Of a stretch of DNA of 5,712 bases, positions 1 to 5,135 are shown in pieces. The stretch comes from DYHD01 sp037445375 (GTDB taxonomy: Bacteria > Nitrospirota > Thermodesulfovibrionia > Thermodesulfovibrionales > Dissulfurispiraceae): assembly GCA_037445375.1 (NCBI GenBank), contig JBBIKS010000093.1:1-5712 (forward strand), read 5' to 3'. Below the pieces are notes generated by a model. That model ran no database searches, was not told the origin of the DNA, and worked only from the letters and a program-made list of their open reading frames with translations. The position numbers and the translations under genes were made by a program. Each line of letters begins with the position of its first letter. The first letter of the stretch is position 1.

Positions 1-55
1 AAAACAGGACATTTCTATTTTGGTAAAAACAGGACATTTCTAAATTGGCTTGACA
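1..55 (+). mobile_element. Right-hand tip of an insertion sequence with tandem terminal repeats
   Basis: The window opens inside the end of a mobile element. The 16-base word AAAACAGGACATTTCT occurs at 1-16 and again at 26-41, each followed by a related AT-rich tail (ATTTTGGT and AAATTGGC), giving a 25-bp period. The block ends in CTTGACA at 49-55. Read inward, this tip is TGTCAAG, the same seven bases that end the two transposase remnants at 3620 and 5568, and the element ends in CA, as expected for IS481/IS3-type elements. Tandem terminal repeats of this kind are typical of integrase-type (DDE) insertion sequences. The transposase itself would lie left of the window, so the family cannot be named firmly. 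Confidence 0.6.
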
Positions 56-78
56 AGCAAAGAACTAAAAATTGTAAT
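50..78 (+). promoter_or_regulatory. Probable sigma70-type promoter for kdsC-pgsA-plsY, -35 supplied by the IS tip
   Basis: A perfect -35 hexamer TTGACA (50-55) is followed after exactly 17 bp by TGTAAT (73-78), a five-of-six match to the -10 consensus. Transcription would begin near 85, leaving a leader of about 64 bases before the kdsC start at 149. The -35 lies in the last bases of the IS and the -10 in the flanking sequence, so the promoter is probably a hybrid created by the insertion. No expression evidence is available from sequence alone. Confidence 0.55.
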
Positions 79-137
79 TTAATAAAAATGGTTGTTATAC
101 TTATGAGATTTATTAACTGATGCACTATAATTATTAC

Positions 138-143
138 GGAAAG
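138..143 (+). promoter_or_regulatory. Ribosome binding site of kdsC
   Basis: GGAAAG lies five bases before the ATG at 149. It is a modest Shine-Dalgarno match but well enough placed to support that start. Confidence 0.5.
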
Positions 144-148
144 CGATC

Positions 149-682
149 ATGAATGATAAAAAATTAATCGAAATTGCACAGGCTATCAAATTACTTATTT
201 TAGATGTTGATGGCGTTCTCACCGATGGACGTATAATCCTTGACAACGATGGCAACGAACTAAAGGCTTTTCATGTCAGGGACGGACATGGAATTAAAAT
301 GCTCCAAAGGGTTGAAGTCCATGTAGCTATTATTACCGGCAGATATTCCAAGGTTGTCGAAAGAAGGGCTCACGAATTGGGTATAACTGAGATTTATCAG
401 AGATGCCTTATGAAATCTGCCGCATATGAGCATTTGATTGAAAAACTGAATGTCTCTGATGATGAAATAGCTTATATTGGGGATGATGTCGTTGATATAT
501 CCATAATGAAAAGGGTCGCACTGCCTGTTGCCGTTGCAGATGCCACAGATGAAGCAAAGGCAGCAGCCATTATTATTACAAATATGCAAGGCGGCAGAGG
601 CGCAGTAAGAGAGATTTGCGATCTGATTATTAAGGCAAAGGGCAAATGGGAAGAGTTGATGAATGAATACAGCAAATTTTAA
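149..682 (+). CDS. kdsC: 3-deoxy-D-manno-octulosonate 8-phosphate phosphatase (KdsC)
   Basis: This 177-residue HAD-superfamily phosphatase removes phosphate from Kdo-8-phosphate, giving free Kdo for activation by KdsB and transfer to lipid A in the cytoplasm. Motif I is DVDGVLTDG, with nucleophile Asp19 and acid/base Asp21. Motif II is the Thr63 of IITGR, Lys89 is a candidate motif III lysine, and motif IV is GDDVVD (111-116), which binds magnesium. The tail GGRGAVRE (148-155) is typical of KdsC and helps separate it from other small HAD enzymes. There is no cap domain, as expected for this tetrameric C0-type family, and the length is normal. The ATG is supported by GGAAAG upstream. Its end overlaps pgsA by 20 bases, so the two are almost certainly co-transcribed. 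The usual Kdo neighbours (kdsA, kdsD, lptC) are absent; an IS end lies directly upstream. Confidence 0.93.
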   Translation: MNDKKLIEIAQAIKLLILDVDGVLTDGRIILDNDGNELKAFHVRDGHGIKMLQRVEVHVAIITGRYSKVVERRAHELGITEIYQRCLMKSAAYEHLIEKLNVSDDEIAYIGDDVVDISIMKRVALPVAVADATDEAKAAAIIITNMQGGRGAVREICDLIIKAKGKWEELMNEYSKF

Positions 683-1211
683 TATACCTACAATACTGAC
701 CTTAACGAGGATAATATTGATCCCTTTTTTTGTTATTATAACGCCCCAAAATCCTCTATTGGGGGTTAGTATTTTTATAATTGCAACTGCAACCGATTTC
801 TTCGATGGATATTTTGCGAGAAGGTCAGGACAGATAACAAAATTCGGCATCATTTTAGACCCTATCGCGGACAAGTTTCTTGTAATAGCGGCACTTATAC
901 TCTTAGTAGATATGGTAAAGATTTCAGCATGGATAGCCATTTTGATAGTCATAAGAGAATTCTTTGTGACAGGATTAAGGGTCTTTGCGCTTTCCAAAGA
1001 TATAGTCATACCTGCTGAAACAGGAGGGAAGGTCAAGACAGTTACCCAGATGACTTCAATTATTTTGCTTCTCTTGCCGGGCGGCATTGGAATGATTGAT
1101 TTTTATGATATCGGACTTGTTTTAATATACATTGCAGTAGTTTTAACCTTGCTTTCGGGCTTAAAATACACCCTGTCTTTTTTTAGACACGCGCAGCATG
1201 ATGCAAACTGA
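663..1211 (+). CDS. pgsA: CDP-diacylglycerol--glycerol-3-phosphate 3-phosphatidyltransferase (PgsA)
   Basis: PgsA is an inner-membrane enzyme that joins CDP-diacylglycerol and glycerol-3-phosphate to phosphatidylglycerol phosphate, the committed step to phosphatidylglycerol and cardiolipin. The CDP-alcohol phosphotransferase signature D-x2-D-G-x2-A-R-x8-G-x3-D-x3-D is complete: Asp45, Asp48, Gly49, Ala52, Arg53, Gly62, Asp66 and Asp70. The 182-residue length is normal. Hydrophobic segments lie near residues 8-28, 32-44, 71-88, 91-108, 130-147 and 150-169, consistent with the six-helix fold. The ATG lies inside the end of kdsC in another frame, with GGGAAGAG (648-655) seven bases upstream, so translation is probably coupled. 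The substrate assignment within the CDP-alcohol family rests on the N-terminal NIPTILTLTRI and the LDPIADK context, both typical of PgsA. plsY follows 18 bases later. Confidence 0.93.
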   Translation: MNTANFNIPTILTLTRIILIPFFVIITPQNPLLGVSIFIIATATDFFDGYFARRSGQITKFGIILDPIADKFLVIAALILLVDMVKISAWIAILIVIREFFVTGLRVFALSKDIVIPAETGGKVKTVTQMTSIILLLLPGGIGMIDFYDIGLVLIYIAVVLTLLSGLKYTLSFFRHAQHDAN

Positions 1212-1229
1212 AAACGGAGTTCCTGCTAA

Positions 1230-1877
1230 ATGGAAAATCTGATTGTTTTGCTTCTGTTGTCCTTCCTTATCGGTTCAATCCCAACAGGGGCGATAATTGC
1301 CAAAATAAAAGGCGTGAATTTGAGAAATATCGGGAGCGGCAATATAGGCGCTACAAATGTATTGAGGGCTATGGGCAAGGAAGCAGCGATTATTACCCTT
1401 GTAGGTGATATATCAAAAGGGATAATACCTGTATTTATAGCGAGACATCTACTTTCAAATATAGATATCCAAACTACTCATTTTGCTGGGATAGATGCTT
1501 ATATTACAAAACCACAGATTTTAATTGAAGGTATCGCAGGTTTGTTTGCGATATTGGGACATAATTACTCGGTACTTTTAAATTTCAAAGGGGGCAAGGG
1601 TGTTGCCACGAGTCTCGGAGTTATATTAGCCATATCCCCACATGTGGCTGTAATTACTGCAACCATCTGGATGTTCACATTAGCCAGAAGCGGGTATTCA
1701 TCCTTAAGTGCATTGGTATCCTTCGGCTTGCTTCCCCTGAGCATTTATATAGCCGATAGGTCAAATGAAAAACTCATTATTGCAGCAGTCATAGCTATCC
1801 TGATATTCCTAAGGCATATCCCGAATATAAAGCGTCTTATCAGCGGAACTGAAAGCAGAGTTTTCAAGAAGAAATAA
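1230..1877 (+). CDS. plsY: Acyl-phosphate:glycerol-3-phosphate acyltransferase (PlsY)
   Basis: PlsY is an integral membrane enzyme that transfers an acyl chain from acyl-phosphate (made by PlsX) to glycerol-3-phosphate, giving lysophosphatidic acid, the first step of phospholipid synthesis. All three family motifs are visible: SGNIGATNVLR (36-46), GH plus FKGGKGVAT (110-111 and 119-127, the glycerol-phosphate/phosphate-binding loop), and the C-terminal RHxxNIxRLxxGxE (195-208). The 215-residue length is usual, with about seven hydrophobic stretches and a basic C-terminal end. The loop at about 73-100 is slightly long. The ATG has GGAG ten bases upstream (1216-1219). It follows pgsA by 18 bases with no terminator between, so it is the last gene of the kdsC-pgsA-plsY run. 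PlsY and PgsA compete for the same glycerol-3-phosphate pool, which makes their linkage sensible. Confidence 0.95.
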   Translation: MENLIVLLLLSFLIGSIPTGAIIAKIKGVNLRNIGSGNIGATNVLRAMGKEAAIITLVGDISKGIIPVFIARHLLSNIDIQTTHFAGIDAYITKPQILIEGIAGLFAILGHNYSVLLNFKGGKGVATSLGVILAISPHVAVITATIWMFTLARSGYSSLSALVSFGLLPLSIYIADRSNEKLIIAAVIAILIFLRHIPNIKRLISGTESRVFKKK

Positions 1878-2059
1878 GACTCATGTTAATGATGTGAGAA
1901 ACTTGCAAAAATCATGTATTTAAATGCAGCCGCAAACTTCAGTTTATGAGTTTCTTTGTTTTCAATGCCTTACAAACGCAGTCTAACGCCTGCAAATACG
2001 ACAAAAAACCTTTGCAAAAGCCTCATGTGTTATAATCTGTTTATAAAGTCAGGTTTTCT
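1878..2059. other. Intergenic region after plsY, no gene seen
   Basis: No reading frame with protein-like character was found. There is no convincing GC-rich hairpin with a T run, so the end of the plsY transcript is not obvious. TTGCAAAA occurs at 1903-1910 and 2012-2019, each time shortly before TCATGT, which is a weak direct repeat. The one notable element is the extended -10-like site listed separately. Confidence 0.5.
2028..2036 (+). promoter_or_regulatory. Extended -10-like promoter element
   Basis: TGTTATAAT matches the extended -10 consensus TGnTATAAT exactly. No -35 is present at 16-18 bp; the nearest, TTGCAA (2012-2017), is only 13 bp away. It would drive the damaged gene at about 2279-2625. 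It is weak evidence, as AT-rich intergenic DNA gives such matches by chance. Confidence 0.3.
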
Positions 2060-2130
2060 GTCATTACGCACTTGATGAGGAATCCAAAACCCATTGAAAA
2101 CACTGGATTCCTGCCTTCGCTCGAATGACG
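2060..2130. repeat. Imperfect inverted repeat, dispersed GTCATT...GGAATCCA type
   Basis: The 27-base arms at 2060-2086 and 2104-2130 are imperfect reverse complements. They share the ends GTCATT/AATGAC and GGAATCCA/TGGATTCC with a mismatched middle. A further half copy, GGCGGGAATCCAG, follows at 2161-2173. Elements ending in GTCATTC and GGAATCCAG are common non-coding dispersed repeats (REP/MITE-like) in many bacterial genomes. No coding content is apparent. Confidence 0.6.
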
Positions 2131-2208
2131 GCTTTCAGCTGACATCCCCGCAGTCTCTTGGGCGGGAATCCAGAATCCTTCATAAAGACGATAGATGCCT
2201 GAATGAAC

Positions 2209-2235
2209 CTTCCCTCCCTTGATGGGGGAGGGAAG
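2209..2235. repeat. Perfect 10-bp hairpin, REP-like
   Basis: CTTCCCTCCC (2209-2218) pairs perfectly with GGGAGGGAAG (2226-2235) around a seven-base loop. There is no T run on either side, so it is not an intrinsic terminator. It is better read as part of a dispersed palindromic repeat cluster together with the elements at 2060-2130 and 2246-2265. Confidence 0.55.
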
Positions 2236-2245
2236 CATAAGGAAA

Positions 2246-2265
2246 CCCTGCAGCAAGCTACAGGG
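2246..2265. repeat. Short palindrome, part of the repeat cluster
   Basis: CCCTGCAGCAAGCTACAGGG is nearly self-complementary: CCCTG pairs with CAGGG and AGC with GCT, with one mismatched position. It sits 10 bases after the preceding hairpin and marks the right edge of the non-coding repeat cluster. Confidence 0.45.
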
Positions 2266-2278
2266 AATTACGAGTTCA

Positions 2279-2625
2279 AAATATCTCAAGGATTCCAAAG
2301 AAATCTCGGTCACTGGAGAAACCTTGAAGCACGGCACATATTTCATGGGACAGCAGGAGATAATTTCAGATGGCGGATTTAAATATAATGCCTCAAGTCT
2401 TGATGAGGCAAAATATATTATCTATTCACAGAAACCTAATAGCTTTTTGATAAAGATCAAAAAAAAGCAGCGGTATTGATAAATGCAATCAACGATTATG
2501 AAAAATACCTTACAGATTTAAAGGCAAAAATTTTCGAGGCATTCTTTAGCAGAACCCTTGACCATAAACAGGCAGATACATTGGTTAAGATAGTCATTGA
2601 GGAAATAGGGCTGCCGGATGTATAG
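2279..2625 (+). pseudogene. Frameshifted remnant of an unrecognised gene
   Basis: Two protein-like stretches lie in adjacent frames. The first, KYLKDSKEISVTGETLKHGT and onward, ends as SQKPNSFLIKIKKKQRY at the TGA at 2477-2479. The second starts in the run of eight A residues at 2459-2466 and reads KKAAVLINAINDYEKYLTDL onward to EEIGLPDV and TAG at 2623-2625. Nine A residues instead of eight would join them into one frame of about 115 codons. The composition of both halves (charged, helical second half; mixed first half) looks like real protein. No credible start codon with a Shine-Dalgarno site is visible; the frame upstream runs into the repeat cluster, so the 5' end is probably lost. I do not recognise the family. 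A sequencing error in the A run is an alternative. Confidence 0.5.
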
Positions 2626-2626
2626 T
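2597..2626 (+). promoter_or_regulatory. Candidate promoter of queC
   Basis: TTGAGG (2597-2602) and TATAGT (2621-2626) are 18 bp apart, a plausible sigma70-type pair about 45 bases before the likely queC start. It overlaps the end of the damaged upstream frame. No preQ1 riboswitch-like structure was seen in the short leader. Confidence 0.35.
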
Positions 2627-2658
2627 AAAAAATTCTTATTTATTGAACTTTTTTGAAT

Positions 2659-2663
2659 AGGAG
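2659..2663 (+). promoter_or_regulatory. Ribosome binding site that selects the TTG start of queC
   Basis: AGGAG lies seven bases before TTG 2671 but only one base before ATG 2665 and downstream of TTG 2653. The spacing therefore favours TTG 2671 as the start, giving the N-terminus MTKKAVILLSGGIDSS. Confidence 0.6.
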
Positions 2664-2670
2664 TATGATT

Positions 2671-3546
2671 TTGACCAAAAAAGCCGTTATTCTTTTGAGC
2701 GGGGGCATTGATTCGAGCACTACCCTTTCAATCGCCAACGCAGAGGGTTACGAGCTTTATGCACTCACCTTTGACTATATGCAGAGACACCACCGGGAAC
2801 TAAAATCAGCAAAGATAGTTGCCGAAGCCGCGGGTGTTAAGAAACATTTAATTATTAAATTTGACATGGGACAAATCGGAGGTTCTGCCCTCACTTCTGA
2901 TATTGAAGTGCCGAAAACAGACAATACGAGGACACCTCCAATTCTACGACATCGCTCTGCTTCGCCCGTAGGTTCGGGACAGCCCCCTATCCACTTCCCA
3001 AGTGCGGAATCAGCAAAAAAAGATTCTGAGACTATAAAATTACGAGCTGCAAGTAATAATCCTAAATCCATGATCCCTGTTACTTATGTCCCTGCCCGTA
3101 ATACCATATTTCTATCATTTGCGCTTGCTTGGGCAGAGGCTCTTGAGGCATCAAATATCTTCATTGGAGCCAATGAGGTTGATTACAGTGGATATCCAGA
3201 CTGCCGACCTGAATATTTAAGGTCATTTGAGGAAATGGCAAACCTTGCCACTAAAGCATCTGTCGAGGGCAATCTCAGATTTAGTATTAATGCGCCGCTG
3301 CTTTACATGACAAAAGCTGAGATAATAAAAAAAGGCATTGACTTAGGGCTTGATTATTCACTTACATGGAGCTGCTACGACCCGCAAAAAAGGCATGACT
3401 TAGAAGTCAGTAGTCGTGAGGCGGTAGTCAGGACGCAAGATTCATTAAAAGACTCTGAACTTGTTCCATGCGGTAGGTGCGATAGCTGCCTATTTAGGGC
3501 TAAGGGATTTAAAGCAGCTGGGGCTATAGATCCTCTAATTTTATAA
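2671..3546 (+). CDS. queC: 7-cyano-7-deazaguanine synthase (QueC) with two in-frame insertions
   Basis: QueC converts 7-carboxy-7-deazaguanine to preQ0 using ATP and ammonia, on the way to queuosine in tRNA. Numbering from TTG 2671 (291 aa), the PP-loop ATP site is SGGIDSS (10-16), followed by FDYMQRH. Family blocks VPARN (about 140-144) and DYSGYPDCRPEY (171-182) are intact. The zinc cysteines are Cys235 (TWSCYDP), Cys267, Cys270 and Cys273 (CGRCDSC). Typical QueC is about 220-235 residues. The excess lies in two places: about residues 83-133, rich in Pro, Ser and Arg, and about 241-263, between the first zinc cysteine and the CxxCxxC group. Neither breaks the frame nor removes a catalytic residue, so the enzyme may still work. 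TTG is chosen over ATG 2665 because of Shine-Dalgarno spacing. No queD, queE or queF lies nearby. Confidence 0.93.
   Translation: MTKKAVILLSGGIDSSTTLSIANAEGYELYALTFDYMQRHHRELKSAKIVAEAAGVKKHLIIKFDMGQIGGSALTSDIEVPKTDNTRTPPILRHRSASPVGSGQPPIHFPSAESAKKDSETIKLRAASNNPKSMIPVTYVPARNTIFLSFALAWAEALEASNIFIGANEVDYSGYPDCRPEYLRSFEEMANLATKASVEGNLRFSINAPLLYMTKAEIIKKGIDLGLDYSLTWSCYDPQKRHDLEVSSREAVVRTQDSLKDSELVPCGRCDSCLFRAKGFKAAGAIDPLIL
2917..3069 (+). repeat. In-frame insertion in queC, possibly a dispersed repeat
   Basis: This stretch encodes about 51 residues (T83-S133), whereas E. coli QueC has only a short loop here between VPD and the VPGRN block. The encoded peptide is low in hydrophobic core residues and rich in Pro, Arg and Ser (RTPPILRHRSASPVGSG). 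The DNA has a locally higher GC and small palindromes: CACTT-CCC-AAGTG (2992-3004), and CCCG/CGGG (2965-2968 with 2975-2978) flanked by CTG/CAG. It looks like non-coding repeat DNA that happens to be open in this frame. Exact borders are uncertain by some ten bases. Confidence 0.5.
3391..3459 (+). repeat. Second in-frame insertion in queC, within the zinc loop
   Basis: About 23 extra codons lie between Cys235 and the CxxCxxC group, where E. coli QueC has eight residues in all. The DNA contains a repeated GTAGTC word at 3410-3415 and 3424-3429 and reads like a tandem-repeat-derived filler. The encoded peptide (DLEVSSREAVVRTQDSLKDS) is polar and could form a surface loop or helix. Borders are approximate. 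Confidence 0.45.
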
Positions 3547-3619
3547 TGAGGTCATAAGTTATGAAGACATTAGGCATTAAAGGTCATTAAAGGGACACTT
3601 CCCATGTTTTATGTGTAAT
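3547..3619. other. Short spacer between queC and the IS region
   Basis: Nothing gene-like is visible. It holds the small palindrome CATAAGTTATG (3553-3563), a doubled CATTAAAG word (3575-3582 and 3585-3592) and GGGACACTTCCC (3592-3603). No convincing terminator for queC was seen. Confidence 0.4.
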
Positions 3620-3652
3620 TGTCAAGACTTGATCTGACAAATCCGTTTGTCA
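3620..3652 (-). repeat. Terminal inverted-repeat end of an IS481-like element
   Basis: Between the transposase stop codon and the flanking DNA lies TGTCAAGACTTGATCTGACA (3620-3639), a typical IS481-style tip starting with TGTCAAG. Just inside is a 7-bp hairpin, TGACAAA/TTTGTCA with loop TCCG (3635-3652). Only this end of the element is present; the other end is lost. Confidence 0.65.
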
Positions 3653-3840
3653 TTACTCTACTACCTGCAAGTTGTACCCAATCATTTTGTCCATTGTCAT
3701 TGGCAGTGAGTCAATGAAGGTCTGCATTGGTGTTTTCCCGTAGCAATATTTGCCGCTATGCGTCCTTTCTTCGTTATATTGCCTGATCCATACATCAAGG
3801 TCATACTGAAGCTCTTGTAAGGAACTATACACTTTCTTTC
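3653..3840 (-). pseudogene. IS481-like transposase, C-terminal fragment
   Basis: Reading leftward, about 62 codons run KKVYSSLQELQYDLDVWI, then RQYNEERTHSGK, then CYGKTPMQTF, ending VVE and TAA. The pattern LQxDLDxW...YNxERxHxGK...GxTPMQTF is the hallmark C-terminus of IS481-family integrase-type transposases, just after the catalytic DDE core. The N-terminal helix-turn-helix and all three catalytic acids are missing, so it cannot be active. It is cut at about 3840, where an unrelated IS256-type fragment begins in a different frame on the same strand. It belongs with the IS tip at 3620-3652. Confidence 0.82.
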
Positions 3841-3841
3841 T

Positions 3842-4302
3842 GATGTTTAGTCAAAGGATAAAGTGCTTTTACAGCGTCTGTCATACCAGAGAAGTCATCG
3901 CTCACTATAACCACAACCCTCTTTAACCCTCTGTCTATAAGGTTGTTAAAGACTTTAAGCCAGTCAGCCTTATTCTCGCTGCCAAAAAATGTATAAAATC
4001 CATATACATCCTTTTACCCTTGTAAATCTACTCCTAACACATTATAAACACATGCCTTTCTGACTTTAAGGTTGTCTTTTATCTCTGTGTGATAGCCATC
4101 TATAAACAAAGCGAAAATATCCTTCGGCAATTCCAGCCTTTTAAAATCATTAAGTCTCTCTGTTAGTTGCTCTCTTATCCCCATGAGTTCAGATTCAGAA
4201 TACGGAAGCCCTAATTCCTTTTAATGTCCTAATAAGCTGGCTTTCTGAGTATCCATTAACTACAAGGCTCATTAATAAATCAACATAGCTGTCATCTGTC
4301 CG
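3842..4302 (-). pseudogene. IS256 (Mutator-type) transposase, internal fragment with frameshift and stop
   Basis: The minus strand encodes RTDDSYVDLLMSLVVNGYS onward, then after a frameshift near 4215 LPYSESELMGIREQLTERL onward, and FALFIDGYHTEIKD with the first catalytic Asp. VYNVLGVDLQG is followed by an in-frame TAA at 4014-4016 where the family has Lys. The rest includes FYTFFGSENKADW, LIDRGLKRVVVIVSDDFSG with the second catalytic Asp, and YPLTKHQ. This is the thermophile/environmental type of IS256 transposase with the VSDDF-G motif. The N-terminal DNA-binding part and the C-terminal part with the third catalytic acid are absent. The fragment is at least triply dead: two truncations, one frameshift and one nonsense codon. 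Confidence 0.85.
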
Positions 4303-4308
4303 AATGTT

Positions 4309-4845
4309 TTGATTATTTATGATGGGGGAAAAGAAAGAAGAAGACAGGTTCAATACAATGCTGTAGCAGTAAGGCTTCCAAACTATGAGCATAAGCTTTA
4401 TTTTTTTGTTGTAAGGGGATTCGGTATAAAGCCGATGATGCTTTTAACAAGCTGTTCTGTTGATATTTACAAGAAGGAGAGCATATGGACAATAGTGGAG
4501 TATTATCTTGCCCGATGGAAGTGTGATGAGTCCTATCGGTATATTAAGCAATGTTATAATCTTGAAGATATACGGATACAGAGCTATACCAGCATCTGTA
4601 ATATAGTAGTGCTTGTGCTGGCAGTGTCTTATTTTGCAGCCGTTTATATTGGACAGAGTATAAAACTTAAGATGCTTGTAGAAAGGATATTCTTGATATC
4701 AAATAGATTTTTTGGAGTTCCGAGTTTTTTCAATTGTGCAGTAGCAGATGGGATCTTTAACCTGCTTTTTCCTGATAAGACTGCTTTGAGGGGTATAAAA
4801 CCAAATGGCATTGATGATTTCCAGTTACGATTTGACTTCCGATAA
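4309..4845 (+). pseudogene. IS4-like transposase (DDE), C-terminal half
   Basis: The open frame of 178 codons begins only at a TTG created by the junction; the sequence IYDGGKERRRQVQYNAVAVR is already the interior of the protein. It continues GFGIKPMMLLTS and YYLARWKCDESYRYIKQCYN, then LEDIRIQSYTS, a hydrophobic stretch and IDDFQLRFDFR before TAA. The Y-x2-R-x3-(D/E)-x6-K pattern of IS4-family transposases is present, with Asp in the position usually held by catalytic Glu and a Glu right after it. The N-terminal half with the first two catalytic acids is missing. It meets the IS256 fragment head-to-head at about 4303-4308. Confidence 0.82.
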
Positions 4846-5135
4846 AAACTCAGGAAACTCCAGTTTTTTCTATATTGATTTATATTTGAGGTTTTCCTGA
4901 TATGCTTATACAAGTAAATGACACCCTCTATTGTTAGCATAGAGATAGAACCGATTAAAATTAACAATGCCCATATACCATATTTATTTTTCAAATTTTG
5001 ATAATCAGCATAAGGAACAATACTTGCGAGAATATAAAGAAACAATGCCAATATCAAAGCTATCCATGCAAGAAGTTTTGGAGACTTTAAAACATCAAAT
5101 GCCTTGCTTAATAACTCATATATAAAAGAACTCAC
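4644..5135 (-). CDS. Small two-helix membrane protein, SieB-like, C-terminus replaced by IS4 sequence
   Basis: As it stands the frame gives 163 residues from GTG 5135. Only about residues 1-90 (down to about 4866) are native; the rest is antisense of the IS4-like fragment. The native part has an amphipathic N-terminus MSSFIYELLSKAFDVLKSPK, a hydrophobic helix at 21-40, a polar stretch PYADYQNLKNKYGI, a second helix at about 54-77, and a basic tail. Two helices around a short Leu/Tyr/Gly loop loosely recall superinfection-exclusion (SieB-type) proteins; this is pattern resemblance only. AGGGAG (5143-5148) sits seven bases before GTG, an excellent ribosome site, and the GTG overlaps the TGA of the upstream nuclease-like gene, implying coupled translation. 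Function is otherwise unknown and the protein is probably non-functional after truncation. Confidence 0.6.
   Translation of the reverse strand: MSSFIYELLSKAFDVLKSPKLLAWIALILALFLYILASIVPYADYQNLKNKYGIWALLILIGSISMLTIEGVIYLYKHIRKTSNINQYRKNWSFLSFYRKSNRNWKSSMPFGFIPLKAVLSGKSRLKIPSATAQLKKLGTPKNLFDIKNILSTSILSFILCPI
4846..4866 (+). repeat. Probable right end of the IS4-like element
   Basis: AAAACTCAGGAAACTCCAG follows directly on the transposase stop. The membrane-protein frame on the other strand loses its native character at about this point, which puts the element's edge near 4863-4866. The matching left terminal repeat is not in the window, so the assignment is by position only. Confidence 0.4.

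Noticed and set aside
1..49. CRISPR-like repeat
   Set aside because: Only two units, with almost no spacer between them and an IS tip right beside them.
126..131. TATAAT as the -10 of a kdsC promoter
   Set aside because: Perfect hexamer, but no -35 at 16-18 bp and no TG extension; the TTGACA/TGTAAT pair upstream is far better, although a second start here cannot be excluded.
472..675. Minus-strand frame inside kdsC
   Set aside because: Shadow of kdsC with low-complexity Ala/Ser/Thr composition.
260..1087. Long minus-strand frame of 275 codons
   Set aside because: It is antisense to kdsC and pgsA, both of which have complete family motifs, and its translation has no domain-like pattern.
2209..2235. 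Intrinsic terminator
   Set aside because: The stem is strong but no T run follows on either strand.
2219..2278. ATG 2219 as a true start for the frame ending at 2479
   Set aside because: The first 17 or so codons lie in the hairpin and palindrome repeats, with no proper Shine-Dalgarno context; the native sequence appears to begin only after about 2270.
2041..2346. Minus-strand frame across the repeat cluster
   Set aside because: It is built from the dispersed inverted repeats and hairpins; no ribosome site and no recognisable protein pattern.
2626..2670. preQ1 riboswitch in front of queC
   Set aside because: The leader is about 40 bases of AT-rich sequence with no C-rich loop or pseudoknot partner resembling a preQ1 aptamer.
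2775..3071. Minus-strand frame inside queC
   Set aside because: Antisense of queC and its insertion, without protein-like features.
4195..4392. Separate 65-codon minus-strand gene
   Set aside because: Its second half is the N-terminal part of the IS256 remnant and its first half is antisense of the IS4 remnant.
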